This document shows, piece after piece, positions 32,931 through 45,827 of a stretch of DNA of 64,000 nt. The notes beneath the pieces were generated by a model. It ran no database searches. It was not told the DNA's origin and saw only the letters and a program-made list of their open reading frames with translations. The DNA comes from Solanum dulcamara. Its lineage: Eukaryota > Streptophyta > Magnoliopsida > Solanales > Solanaceae. The first letter of the stretch is position 1. Each line of letters begins with the position of its first letter. A program made the translations under genes and the position numbers. The stretch spans positions 43,269,097 to 43,333,096 of the forward strand of contig NC_077242.1 of the NCBI RefSeq assembly GCF_947179165.1, read 5' to 3'.

Positions 32931-34532
32931 TTACAATGCATATATGTGCATGTAACACTTGGTAACATGTCAAAAATCCCTCATGTATCACCATAAAGTA
33001 TGCCCAAGATCCCCTAGGTATAGGAGCTTACACATCCCATCACTATTCAGCCTATAGAAGGCTCAAGGGACGTAGTTCAACTACTTTAAGACCCTTATAA
33101 TTCAAAAGTGAGTACAAGTCATAGGTCACATCCATGACCTATAAATGGAATTGTCTTTAATTCATATCATACATCGTTTTACTTACATTAAGCCATTTCA
33201 AGAAAAGGAAGAAATAGGCTTCACCTGTATTACTTTTTATCATGTAGAAGGCTTACAAGACGATAACTCAACCATCGTGGGAGTTCTAACATCAAGAAGT
33301 GAATAAGATTAATGAGTCATGCTTGGGGTTATAAGAATGGAACTATCTCCATATTACATATACCAACCACTTATGGCCAAAACATAGCAAGAGAAAAGAA
33401 GAGTTAAGCTTTACATACTCATCCCTTCTTAACGTATGGAAGGCTTGAGAAGCCCTAGTTCAATTTCTGTAAGAGTTCCATCATCAAGAAGTAAATAAGA
33501 AAGGTGAATTATGCTTGGCATATATGTGTAGATTTACCCTTAAGCTCCTATCAGTCATTACTTAACTTGAAGACTTGCCAAAAGAAAGTAAAGATAGGCT
33601 TTACATATCTTTTATCCAGTAGTCGTACCCACTCTTGCTTCGTCGCCTTACGAACCTATTTAAAATGAAGGTAATACTAACATTAATAACCTTCTATTTT
33701 CAAACTTCTCAAACCATAACCAAGCATCCATAGGAATCATTTCCTTATGTGCCTTTCTCAACTCGTTTATTAATCGGTTAAGAAGTTAACGGAAATCGGG
33801 CAGCACTTCCCCAATAACTTGCCCTATCTGAACTTCCAATAACATAATCAATTACTACAGCCAAACAAAAACAATAATCAGCAGCTTACATATAAGTAAA
33901 CTACTTCAACATTACGCAACACAAACTCCAAGCAACTCGCTTAAAACTACGATACCAAAATACGGTTTTCAATTGTTGATTCGTAAAATCATTAACCATG
34001 AGGAACGGAGGGTTAGGTGTCTGTAACCAGAAGAAACCACACCTATTTTTACCCACGTTCCATCCATAAAAATATCTTCAAAGACAACGACACAATCACA
34101 ACAACACTATACAACCTTAACAACTTTATCTCGGCTAAAACAACTTCAATTTAGTTTGTTTCTAATGCCAATCATACTTATAAATTTTCCTACTTCCAAC
34201 TTCATTTAAAAAATGTAATAAACTCCATAACAACATTATTAACTCAACTTTGAAAGGGAAGTCCTTACCTTGTCCAAAACTTGCCTCGGAAGATTTCTAA
34301 TGCGGCTGAAAAGTAGTGGACTGCTCGTTACCCTTCCTTGCTTCCCCAAACCATTAATTTATATTATTAAAAACCTCTATATAACTGTAGGATACCTTAA
34401 ATAATTTATTCACAGAGAATAAATCGGAGCCTTACCTCTCATTGCTCAAACCCGTAGCTCCCCTTAGGTTAATTCTAGGTTTTTCTTTCAACTTTACTTT
34501 TAAGTTAAAGTGATAAAGGATGATAATTTCAC

Positions 34533-34587
34533 CTATATATATATCCTTTAAGAGGTGACACGTGTCATCCCCTAAGGGTGACACGTG
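34533..34587 (-). promoter_or_regulatory. E8 LTR promoter: two G-boxes and TATA-like run
   Basis: CACGTG at 34559-34564 and 34582-34587, again 23 bp apart, next to 'ctatatatatatcc' (34533-34546), which would be the TATA box in minus-strand reading. Confidence 0.65.
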
Positions 34588-35089
34588 TCCAACCCTCATT
34601 GGACTAACCAAGCCATCCCACCACTCCAAGGCGACCACATGGGCATATGGGACCCACTCCAAGTAGGTGTGTCACTTACTTAGTCCAGGTTGGTGCATCA
34701 CCTACTTAGTCCAAGTAGGTGTATCACCTTCTTGCTTCCGATTAGGTGCTACGCCTCCTTCTGCCTCTTTCATGGGTTCGTAATCTCGTCTTATTTTAAG
34801 AACCTATGTAATCCTTGCTACATGAGTTCAACTTGTACTCCCATAGCTTAAATATGTAAGACATCCAAGTTGGTAGCTTACGCAAGTAAATCGAGTCCCA
34901 CGACGTGTTAATTTGGCCCCCAACTCATTTAAAATCTTTATAGCCCTATTTCTAACCTTCACTTTTATGGGGCATCACATCCTCCCTTCCTTAGAGTTAT
35001 TTGATAAAATTATAGATAATTTGGGCCACATATCAACCTTTAAGAAGCTTAAGAAGACATTCTAAAGTACAAAGGTACAGGGTATAACA

Positions 35090-35123
35090 CATTCGAGGAT
35101 GAATGTTCTAAAGGGGGGAAGGA
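35090..35123 (+). other. E9 polypurine tract and half palindrome
   Basis: CATTCGAGGATGAATGTTCT then AAAGGGGGGAAGGA (35110-35123) directly before TGTTATGCCCC. It is intact and on the opposite strand to E8, whose LTR ends at 35089. It shows that the LTR at 35124 is a 3' LTR. Confidence 0.9.
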
Positions 35124-36640
35124 TGTTATGCCCCTCACTTTTGGTACATCGGAATACCTATTTAGCTTCTCTAAAATTATCATGTGATCCACATTATCTA
35201 TAACATTACTAAGTAACTCTAATGGAGGATGTGATGCTTCATAATAAGGAAGATTGGAAATAGGGTTTTAAGAAATTTGAAAGGAGTTGGAGGCCAAGTA
35301 ATGAGTCGTAAGACTCGACTTACTTGCGTAACCTACCGACATGGACATCTTACATAACTAAGCTACTTGAGTATACATCAAGCTTAAGTAGCAAGGAATA
35401 CATAGTCTCTTAAAGTAAGACGATATTATGAACCCGCGAAAAAGAAGCAAGTAGGTGACAAGTAGGTGATGCACCTACTTGGACAAAGTAGGTGACCCAC
35501 CTACTTGGGGTGGACTCCACGCTGCTATATGGAAGCCAAGGATTGGGTGTATGGCATGAGGTGGTGCCCTAGGGGCTGGATACGAGTCACCCCTAGCGGC
35601 TTCCACGTGTCACTTTCCAAAGGAAGGTTTGTATTCCTAATATTATGACAAAACCCTCATTTTCAGCATCTTATACTTGGAAATTTTGAGAGGAAAACCT
35701 AGAGAGAAAGAAAGAGGAGCTACGGCCAAGCTTCTCCAAGGTAAGCCTCAAATTTTCATTCTCTAAATTAATTATCTAAGGGATTCTTAGAGTAAGGAAT
35801 GGTTTTTAATAATGTAAATTACTTGTTTGGGGCAGCAAGGAAGGGTAATGAGCAGTCTACTACTTTTCAGCCGCGTTAGAGAGCATCCGAGGCAAATTTT
35901 GGCAAAGCAAGTTTCTTCCTTTCGAGTTGGATTTAATGAAGTTGTTATGGAGTATATTACTTGTGTTACATGAATTTGGAAGTAGGAAAAATTGCATAAG
36001 TAGGTTGGACGTTGTGAACAAATAAAATTAAAGTCGATCTAGCCTAGTTAAAGTTGTTAAGGTTGTATAGTGTTGTTGCGATTGTGGCGTGGTCTTTGGA
36101 GATGATTTAATGGTGTGTTGCAGGGATGTAATGTGGGTAAAAAGAGGTGTGGTTTCTTATGGTTTCATCCACCTAACCCACCATTCTGCGTGGTTAAAGA
36201 TTTTATGAATTAACGATTGAAAACCTTATTTTGGAGTCATAGTTTTGAGCGGGCTGTTCGGGACTTATTTTATGTAATGTTGAAGTGGTATAATTGTGTA
36301 TTGGCTGCTGATTGTTGTTGTTTGTTGGATGTACTAATTGAATATGTAATTGGAATTTTAGATAGGGAAAGTTATAGAGGAGATGCTGCCCGAATTCCAT
36401 TAACTTCTTATCTAACTAATAGACTAGTCGAGACTAGTTGAGAAAGGTGAATAAGAAATTGATTCCTATGGGTGCTTGGTTGTGGATTTATAAGTTGTAA
36501 AGTGAAAGGTTATTAATATTAGTATTACTTTCATGTTAAATAGGTTAAAGAATTAACGAAGCCAGCTTGGATGCGAGTAATCCATAACAGGTATGTGAAG
36601 CTACCCTTTCTTCTCTTTTGGCATGTCTTATATGTAAGAA
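35124..36640 (+). repeat. E9 3' LTR, truncated
   Basis: It starts TGTTATGCCCCTCACTTTTGG and closely follows 25151-26640 (AAGTAGGTG units 35455-35510, 'ccacgtgtcact' 35601-35612, AAGGTAAGCC 35739-35748, 'gttaaataggttaaagaat' 36536). The second donor-like site is mutated ('aaagcaagtt', 35914). It breaks off near 36640, just after 'ggcatgtcttatatgtaag'. Confidence 0.82.
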
Positions 36641-38262
36641 TAGAAATGGATATATATCGACTATTATCCAACATACTGAAAATTAGAGGAGGAGGCTCAA
36701 TCACTTAAGAATTGTAATATAAAGAAGTGCATAAGGATCATGAATCACACTCAAAAGCTTATGGATGGAATTATCCCAAATTTCATATACATATTATTCC
36801 TTACTTATATCTAAGATATGCCAATAGAAATGAGGGATCACTTTCCAGACCTTTTAAAGACCAACAGTAACCAAGCTTGTTTCGTTACCCGTTGAACCTA
36901 TTTAATACAAAAGTAATACTCTTATTAATTACCTTCGACTTTCTAGCTTCTAAATCTACAACCAATTATCCATAGGAATCATCTCCTCGTTCAAACTTCT
37001 TGACTAGTATATTGATTAGTTTAAAAGTTAATGGAAATCAGTCAGCATTTCCCCTATAACTCGCCCTATCCGAATTTCTAATTACCCTCCAATTATCACA
37101 GCCATATCAACAACAACAACCACCACCCATATACCATAAAACTACTTCAACATTATTCAATAAAAGTTTCAAATAGCCCACCAAAAACCATGACATCAAA
37201 ATACGGTTTCTGACCTTTATTTTGTAAAACCACAACTACAAGGAAAGGAGTATAACGTGTCTGCAAACAGAAGCACTTGTACTCATTTATAACCACATTT
37301 CCATCTCTTGAACATATACAACTTACCTTCAAATACAATACCATAGTAACGACATCACTAACCAAACTTTAATCTAACTAGAACGGCTACAATTCTGTCC
37401 ATTTATAATGTCAACAATAACTATGTAATTTTCCTACCTGCAACCTTATTTAATATAAGTAATCTTTATATTACAACATCATTAACTCCAATTTGAAAGA
37501 AAAACCCCTACCTTAACAACTTGGCTCCGCAATTCGACTGAAAATTGATGGACTTCTCGTTGCACTTTCTTGCTGCCCCAATAATTAATTTACATTATTA
37601 AAACCCTTCATTTCCTCAAACAATACCCTAGATAATTAATTTATGAATCGAAATTCGATGCCTTACCTTGTTGCTAGCTTGGCCGTATCTCTCTCTCTTT
37701 CTTTCTCTCTATTTTTCTCTAAATTTCTAAGTGTAGAAGATGATAATGAAGCCCTTAGTCATTAGCTAATATATATACTCCTCCTTTAAGAGTGACACAT
37801 GTCATACCCTAAGAGTGACATATTTCCAGCTCCTAGGCATCCACCTCAACCTATGTACCTACCCCACGGCTGCCACATGTCTTAGTAGGGTCCACCTTAG
37901 TAGGTGCATCACCTACTCAGTCCAATTAGGTGCATCAACTACTTATTCTAATTAGGTGCATCACCTTCTTATTCCTTTTCATGGGTTCGTAATCTTATCT
38001 CACTTTAAGAACTTATTTAATTCTTTCTACTTAAGCTCGACATGTACTCAAGTAGCTTAATTATGTAAGACATCCAAGTAGATAGCTTACACAAGTAGGT
38101 TGATTACCACGACTCATTATTTGGCCTTCAACTTCTTCCACATCCCTCTAAATCTATTTCCTACCAACACTACTCACACAAAACTTTAGGGATAACATGT
38201 ATCATATGGAAACCTTTCAGAGAAAAAAAAGGTTCCAATGTACAAAAGTGCAGGGTATAACA
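36641..38262 (-). repeat. Minus-strand LTR fragment
   Basis: It ends GGGTATAACA at 38262, the proper LTR start in minus reading, and extends left to about 36640. It lacks the outer half. It is very similar to the E3 3' LTR (19205-20560). No polypurine tract follows at 38263, so it is a solo or rearranged LTR piece. Confidence 0.82.
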
Positions 38263-40233
38263 TGATGGTTGGAAAGAGGTTTGGAAGAATTGGAAAGTAG
38301 TTGGAGGCCAAGTAGTGAGTCATAGTAATCGACCTACTTGCATAAGCTACTGATTTGGATGTCTTATATAATTAAGTTACTCGAGTACATGTCGAGCTTA
38401 AGTAGAAAAGATCACATAAGTTCCTAGAGTGAGACGAGATTATGAACCTATGAAAAATAGTAAGTAGGTGATGCACCTACTAAAAAAAGTGAACCCCACA
38501 AGGACACGTGGTAGCAGCTGGTTGGTGCATGGATGAGGTGGACCTATAGGATCTGGACATGTGTCACCCTTGGAGCTGGACCCGTGTAGGAGCTGGACAT
38601 GTGTCACTCTTAGGGGCTGACATGTTTCACCTTCAAATGTGGTGTATAAAGACAATTATTGACTAAGAGCTTGTTATTAGTTCATCATTTTCTTAACATT
38701 AGACTTAGAAAAAAAAGAGAAAGAAAGAGAGTTCAATTTGTGGCAACTTTGGCCATGGCTGAAGCAAGGAAGGGCTTCAAGTCTTGCTCCGTAAATTAAT
38801 TCTCTAAGGTAATATCGACCCATTGGAAGGTGATTAGCTACGTGGGATTCATCATTGGGGAAGCAAGGAGGTTCAATGAGAATTCCATCAACTTTCAGCC
38901 GAGTTACGGAGCCAAGTTACTATGGTAGGGTTTCTTCCCTGTGGTTGTGATTTTATGAAATAAATATTGAAAACCGTATTTATATGTCATGGTTTTGGGT
39001 GGGCTATTTGGAGCTTGTATTGGATAATGTTGAAGTAGTCTTATTATATATGGATGGTGGGTATTGTTGTTGTATTCTTGTGCTAATTGAAGGTTAATTG
39101 GAAATTCGGATTAGGCGAATTATCTAGGGGACATGCTACCCAATTTCCATTAGTTCTTAACTAACCAAAATACTAATCAAGAAGTGTGAACAAGAAAATG
39201 ATTACTATGGGTAGTTGGTTCTAGATTTATAAGTTAGAAATTTGTAGTTTATTAATAATAGTATTACTTTCGTGTTAAATAGGTTCAACGGGTAACAAAG
39301 CAAGCTTGGTTACGGTTGATCCATAAAAGGTATATAAAGCCTATTCCTCTTTTTTTGGGCATGTCTTAGATATAAGTGATATGTGATATGAACTTTGGGG
39401 ATAATTCCATTTATAAGCTCCGAGTATGATTCATGACTCTTATTCATTTCTAGATGTTAAACCTCTTAAAGTAGTTGAGCTATTGCCCTCGAGCCTTTTA
39501 TATGTTGAATAGTAATTGGATATATAAGCTCCTATTTCTAAGGACTCTACGATGAAAAATGTCTCTGATTCCATAAGTTGTTTAGCATTGTCTTGATACA
39601 TGTCTATGATTCCTGAGGCTCCATTTGATATGATCCCTAATGACATTTAGAGGGTACTTGAGAGGATTACTATCGTGATCTTCAAGTGATGGTTCACTTG
39701 ACTATTTTATTGAGTCTTAGATGATTATTTAACTTGCATATGGTTACTCACTACTTTGCTCGTGCATACTGTTAATATATTTTTTACCAAGTCTCGGGCC
39801 ATGTACGTTATCATGCTTAGTTTCACTACATTACTCACTAAGTCCCTCACTAGAAGACCGGTTATGGTATATATATATATGATGATATGATATGATGACA
39901 TAATGACGTGATGATGGCATCGGACCCCATCATAGGCTAAATATGATACATGTATATGGCAGACTCACCGAGTCCATAATGGGCCAGATATGATATATGA
40001 TATGATCGTGCATGATTTTATTTCCTAAGGCACAGGTACAGTGATATGTTGAGTATTATATTTGTCTCTCGAACCTCTACTTCAGATGTGATCTCATTTA
40101 TGCTACGTCATTATTTATATACTCAATGCATATATCGTACTAACTCCCTTTCTTCAGGGGGTTGCATTTCATGCCTGCAGGTACAGACTTACATGTTGGG
40201 GATCCACCAGCATAGGATTTCCACTCAGCAATG
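38263..40233 (+). repeat. Plus-strand LTR fragment
   Basis: It begins inside an LTR ('tgatggttggaaagaggttt', roughly 130 bp after a normal start) and ends at 'ccactcagcaatg', roughly 300 bp before a normal end. Landmarks: AAGTAGGTG (38460-38480), 'gttaaataggttcaacggg' (39275), G-box-like 'gacatgtgtcac' (38558-38569), hairpin remnant (40145-40160). The right breakpoint shares CAATG with the intact LTR at 49713, a possible microhomology joint. Confidence 0.75.
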
Positions 40234-43200
40234 TGACTAAACAATCCTAAGGAAGGGAGGATGAGGTCATCCCAAATGATTAGAAATAGATTTGGAAGGA
40301 TGAGAAAGGAGTTGGAGGCTAAGTAAAAAGTTGTGGAACGCGACTTACTCGCGTAAGCTACAAACTTGGATGTTTTACAAAATTAAGCTACTTGAGTATA
40401 CGTCTATCTTAACTAGCAAAGATTATATAGATTCTTAAAGTGAGACGAAACTATGAACCTACGAAAAGGAGCAAAAACTAGATTCCAAACCTACGAAAAG
40501 AAGTAAGTTAGTGACAAGTAGGTGATGCACCTACTTGGAGTAAGTAGGTGACACACCTACTTGGGTGGACCCCACCATTCCACATGGAATCCGGGTGCAT
40601 GGAATGAGGTGGATGAATGGTAGTTGGACATGTGTCACACTTGGGGTAGGACACGTGTAGGGGATGGACACGTGTCCCCCTTAGGGGTTGACATGTGTCA
40701 CTTTCAAAAAAGATATATATATGCCTAAGTAATGACTAGGAACTTCATTTGTTCATCTTTTCTTAACATTAAGCTTAGAGAAAACTAGAGAGAACAAGGA
40801 AAGCTCTAAACCATGGCAAGTTCGGTCATGGCTGCCACAAGGTGGGGCTTCGAGTCTTACTCTCTAAATTAATTTTCTAAGGTAATATCGACCCATTGGA
40901 AGGTGATTAGCTGTATGGGATGCATCGTTGTGGAAGCAAAGGGGTCCAATGACCAGCCATCAACTTTCATCCCTTATTCTTGTTCTAGACTTGGAAAAAA
41001 ATTAGAAAGAAATGAGAAAGAGAGCCACGACCATAGAAGCAAGGTAAGCCCTCCAATTTTTCTCCGTAATAAACTATTTACGGTATTATTCAATCATGTG
41101 AAGGTATTTAATGACGTAGATAAATTGTTGGGCTGCAAGGAGGTTCAATATAAATCTATAACTTTCGGCAAGTTTCGGAAGCTTGTTTGTTAAGGTATGG
41201 CTTGATTCCCTTCTCCCATGTCTAGGACAGTGTTTAATCATATTATGGGTATATAAATATGAATTGGAAACATAAAAATAGGTACATTCCGGCTGAAGGA
41301 TATTGCAGGTCGCGTAAGGACTGTTTTGACGCTATTCTAACGAGTTGAAGTTTTGCTAGTGTTGTCGTTATCATGGTATTGTATTTGGAGGTGATTTATC
41401 TATGTTACAGGGATGGAACAAGATTAAAAAAGGATGTATACTCTGTTGGTTTCATCCACCTAATACCCCATGTTGGTGCGGTTAATATTTTGCGAAATAA
41501 AGATTAAGAACCCTATTTTGGTGTTATGATTTGGGGCGAGTCATTGAGAACTCGTAGCTGCTGGATGTTGTTGGTAATATGTCTGATAAGGTTAGTGGTT
41601 AAATTGGAAATTTGGATAGGGAAGGTTATAGAGGAAACGCTGCCCGATTTCTATTAACTTTGGAACTAGTCAATAGACTAGTCAAGAAAGACGAGCAAGG
41701 AAATGGTTCCTATAAATACGTGAATATTAATCTAGGAACTCGAAATTTTAAGGTCATTAATATTAGTATTACTTTCATGATGAATAGGTTAAGGACGTAA
41801 CGAGGTGAGCTAGATTACAGTTAATCCATAAGAGGTATGTAAAGCTTATCTCTTCTTTTCTTTTGGCATATCTTAGATGTAAGTGTGAACGATATGTATA
41901 TAAGCTTAGGGTGATTCCATTCATAAATTCCAAGCATGAACCATGAGTCTCATTCACTTCGTGATATTAAAATTCCTGCAATAGTTGAGTTATTGCCTTT
42001 TAAGGCTTTTATATATGAAAAGTAGTATATGTAAAGCCTGTCTCTTCTTCCTTTTAGAATGTCCACTCATAAGTTTCAGACATAACTCATGACTCGGGTT
42101 GACTCTTGAATGCTAGAGGTCCTAAAGTAGTTGAACTACTAACTTCGAGCCTTTTATATGTTGAGTAGTGACTGAGTACGTAAGCTCCTATTTCTAAAGA
42201 CTCTATGATGATAAATGTCTCTGATTGAATAAGCTATTTATCTTGGTCTTAATACATGTCTGTGATTCATGAGACTCCGTTGATATGGTCCCAAGGGCAT
42301 TTAGAGGATACTTGAGATGACTACTATTCTAATCCTCAAATGATAGTTCATTATGATTGTGTAATTAAGTCTTAGAGGATGATCCCATTATAGGTGATTC
42401 CTACCGTGGGTTCCAAGTGACGGTTCACTTGATGACTTTGTTGAGTCTAAGATAATGATTTAAAATTTATATGGTTTCTTACTACTCCACTCGTATGTGC
42501 TATTAATACATCTTTCACTGCATTCCATGAAGGGCCGAGCATGACCACATCCTATTAAGGGCCGGACAAACATGATATATGATAAAATGATTATTCACCG
42601 GTCGCATAAAGGGTCGGGCACGACCGCATTCCATGAAGGGTTAGGCAGGCATGATATATGTATATGATGATATGAAGATATGATAATTAACCGACTCCCT
42701 TACTAAAGGGTCGGATACAATATATAGACATGCATATAAAACTATAGTGATACAGTTGTAGCACCGAGCCCCACGATGGGCCGGGCACGGTATGTGATGA
42801 TGATACATATGAATGTCACTTTAAGAAAAGGATCTTTACAGAAAAAGAGCTCAGAGGTTTAGTCAGCTATTGTCCTATTTTCTTTTTGATTCCATATTAT
42901 AAGATGTAGGTACTGTGGTTAATTAACTGTTATACTTCTCTCCTGCATTCATATTTCAGCAATAATCTCATTTATGCTATGTTATGATTTCTAATCTCAG
43001 TACATATATCGTAGTGACCCCCTTTCTTTGGGGGGGCGCATCTCATGCCCGCAGGTACATATATTTATTTCAGGGATCCGCATGCTTAGGATTTCCACTC
43101 ATCTATTTCGGAAGTGCTCCACTATTCTGGAGCCTAGATTTTGTTACTGATTTTCTAATATATATATTTATTTATTCAGGGGTACGGCGGGTGCCCTATA

Positions 43201-43502
43201 CTGCCATATGTTACTGTTAATATCTTAGAGGTCGGTAGACATATGTGTGGGTTGTACGTATAAGTTCTGTTCAGTTATGTCTACATGACGTATTGTAAAT
43301 ATTAAGATGTTATGGCAGCCTTGTCGGCTTGCACGCCCTTTCTTGATAAGATACGAATGAAAGAGCCTACATATATATAGAAATGCTATGACCCACTGGG
43401 GTTCTTATGTATAGTTCTTATATCGATTGTTACATCTAATAGCAATGTATATGGGGGTCAGGGTCAAACCCCAGTCATGGCTAATTGGGTTGGGTCATGA
43501 CA
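40234..43502 (+). repeat. E7 5' LTR, first ~75 bp missing
   Basis: It begins 'tgactaaacaatcctaagg', equal to 49716 onward in the 3' LTR, and ends GGGTCATGACA at 43502. AAGTAGGTG palindromes 40510-40562, G-boxes 40652-40657 and 40669-40674, 'tatatatatg' 40714-40723, donor-like AAGGTAAGCC 41044-41053, hairpin 43018-43037, and 'gggccgagcatga' repeats 42530-42790. The ORF 40903-41193 spans the leader and donor-like site and is probably chance. Confidence 0.88.
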
Positions 43503-43506
43503 AAAA

Positions 43507-43518
43507 TAGTATCAGAGC
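43507..43518 (+). other. E7 primer binding site
   Basis: TAGTATCAGAGC, one change from TGGTATCAGAGC, four bases after the LTR end. Confidence 0.9.
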
Positions 43519-45650
43519 AGTTCGTCCTTAGAGTGTCTATAGACTGTGTCTGGTAGAGCCTTGTTTATCTGTGTGTTGTGCACTACATCTATAAACAGGG
43601 GGCTACAGGATATTTAGGATGTTACCTTTCTTTCACATCAAAGAACATGCCATAGATCCGAGTTATAGGAAAACTTTATTATACTAACCTTTGATTTTAG
43701 CAGAAGGACGACATCAACAGAAGGAAGCCTATCTGAATAGCAAAGTTCAGACCGAGGTATTTCTAGTTATGCCTTTGATTTAGAAAAAGCTCATGTTAAA
43801 GGGCAAAATCATTTTGTTGAAAAGTACAAAGCCCTCAATCATTAATTGCGAACTAGATAATTTGTTCACAACTCAAGAATAAACCTAGAGGGAAACCACA
43901 TAGGTCAAGCACTACAAAGTACTGTGGTGCTTATCGGACTCTAGTTCCCTTCTGGTGGTGGGTGGAGAGTGCAATTAACCCAAAGAAGGAATCATGGTAA
44001 AAGTTAAGAAGTGTTATACCATGGAATCAAATACGCACAAGATATCATATAGATATAATGAGGATCATTATGAAAAGAAGTAAAGTTTAGTAAGGAAATA
44101 ACTAAAAGATATGGGTATGAGTAAGATTAGGAATCAGCATCGGGTACATGATAGAGGTGAAAATGTCATGAAGAGGTATTGTGTATGTGTAACTCCACCT
44201 TTGAACATAGGGGGAGCCCTCGAGGATAGGGAATAGAGATTTGTGAAATAACTGAGGCATTGTGAAATTACTAACGGAACAAGTGGTATCCATTGGGATA
44301 ACTAAAAAAAGTGTAATGAAAAAATGTGAAACACGTGTCATCAGAATATAAGTGATCCCAAATAGAGAACCTGACCAATTATAAGAACTAGTGACGTACT
44401 AAGTGGGATGAATGAAATGTGGCTTCGAATAAATTGCGACATTACTTGTATGACTCGAGTATCAATAATTAAACTAGATTTCATACTATATATTGAGAAT
44501 TATAAGAATCCCATGATTTCGTTAAGGATGGTCTCCTATATGGGTAACTTAAAGTATAGATGATATAAAAGAAGATATGGATAGGGTGTCGAATACCAAA
44601 GGTATGGAAAAAGAATCATATAAATTTGAGAAGGTGGAAATAAACAGAGAATGGTATGAGTACACCTTAAATGGGGGGAAGTGAAAACGAGAAATATAAG
44701 CGTGAGATGCAATTAACCACCACTACTAGGTGTTAATGCGAACACTTAAATTTTAATCTAGATTCCAAGCTAGCATGAGTTAGCAAGATCTAAAGGCCAG
44801 CAACAAACGGATAGAGCCCATGGTATCTGGGACAGTGCTAAGAATTATTGGTAAAGATCTTGAACGTTATGACATCAAAGGATGGGTGCATATAAAAGGT
44901 ATGAATAGGACAAGAGAGTAAGCGTGATTAATGGAAAGATGGTGTACAGGATAGCAGGACTAAACCTGATTAAAAGTTAAGGTGTTGGCAACCAAGTTAT
45001 TGGCTACTGATGTGGTGGCATACAAGCAGCAAATAAAAAAGGATAAGAAATCTCTCCTATGGTAGAATATGAGAAGACTTAAGAGTAAGTAAAGGAAGAA
45101 AAATGAGTGTGACAACATAGATCGCAAATGCATGTCAGTACAATGGAAATAAGTAAAGAAGAATAAGCCAAGAGAAAGAAAGATTATGATTCAAGTGGAA
45201 CGCACTCTGTACAAACTGTATCAGAGTAATTATGCAACCTACAAATAAGGGTATGCTAAGAGTAAGACTAGGTGATTACCTGATGAAAAAAAGTAGGTGA
45301 TTACATTACTTGAATACATTAAGAAAAAGTATAAGAGGGGTTGAGGAAAAACCATTAAGATGTCGTCAATATTAAGGACAAAAGCCATAATGAAGCCCTG
45401 ACATCAACTGAAGAAGGTAAGAGATGATACAGGTTTACATAAAGACGAGTGCAGCAATGCTAAGGCATCTTCTAGGTTGCTTATATGCAAATAATCGACG
45501 TTGACATCTAGAGTTCAAGTTGATGATTGGGGGTTCGTATAAGTGTCACCCAGGAATGGGGTAATAATATTCGGAAAGAAAGGGAAATATTGCCCTCATG
45601 TTAGTTCTTATCAGACCATCTATAGAATAGGGAAAAGTTTCCTATGAATT
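43519..45650 (+). mobile_element. NC internal sequence and leader of E7
   Basis: The leader ('tgtgttgtgcactacatcta', 43571-43590) is followed by about 1.95 kb of NC sequence in the opposite orientation to E8. For instance 'agaagtgttata' at 44010 mirrors 'tataacacttct' at 30656 and 12501. It directly precedes the integrase tail. It is purine-rich on plus, without long ORFs or recognised domains. The ORF at 44102-44341 on minus is not supported by anything. Confidence 0.65.
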
Positions 45651-45827
45651 GGCCTTACAATCTGGTTTGAAGACAATATATCCAGTTTCTCACATATTAA
45701 TATTCTGCAACAGTATAAGTGAACCCTTCTAAAATATTCTTCGTGGATGAAGTTTGCGTAATAAAAGAGTTATCCTATGAGAAGCAACCTATCGCCATTT
45801 TGGATCGAAAAATTAGGAAGTTGGGAA

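Larger units (their letters stand above)
27867..35089 (-). mobile_element. E8: minus-strand non-autonomous Ty3/gypsy element, 3' end deleted
   Basis: Right to left: 5' LTR 31973-35089, PBS 31957-31968, about 3.2 kb of NC sequence, and an integrase C-terminal remnant 27950-28720. The polypurine tract and 3' LTR are missing at the junction with the plus-strand LTR at 27866. Gag, protease, RT and RNase H are absent. Its 5' LTR outer edge lies exactly at the 3' tail of E9 (35090 onward), so E8 probably inserted into E9 next to its polypurine tract. Confidence 0.78.
31973..35089 (-). repeat. E8 5' LTR (3117 bp)
   Basis: On plus it runs TATCATGACCC (decayed TGTCATGACCC) to GGGTATAACA at 35089. It contains the hairpin (32443-32463), the 40-bp minisatellite (32760-32930), 'tcgtcgccttacgaacctattta' block (33638-33660), donor-like sites (34265-34272 and 34434-34441 on minus), G-boxes and TATA-like sequence (34533-34587), and AAGTAGGTG units (34660-34735). 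Confidence 0.9.

Noticed and set aside
27640..32960. Evenly repeated 40-bp blocks as a CRISPR-like array
   Set aside because: Units adjoin with no unique spacers, the DNA is plant, and the arrays lie in LTRs. They are minisatellites.
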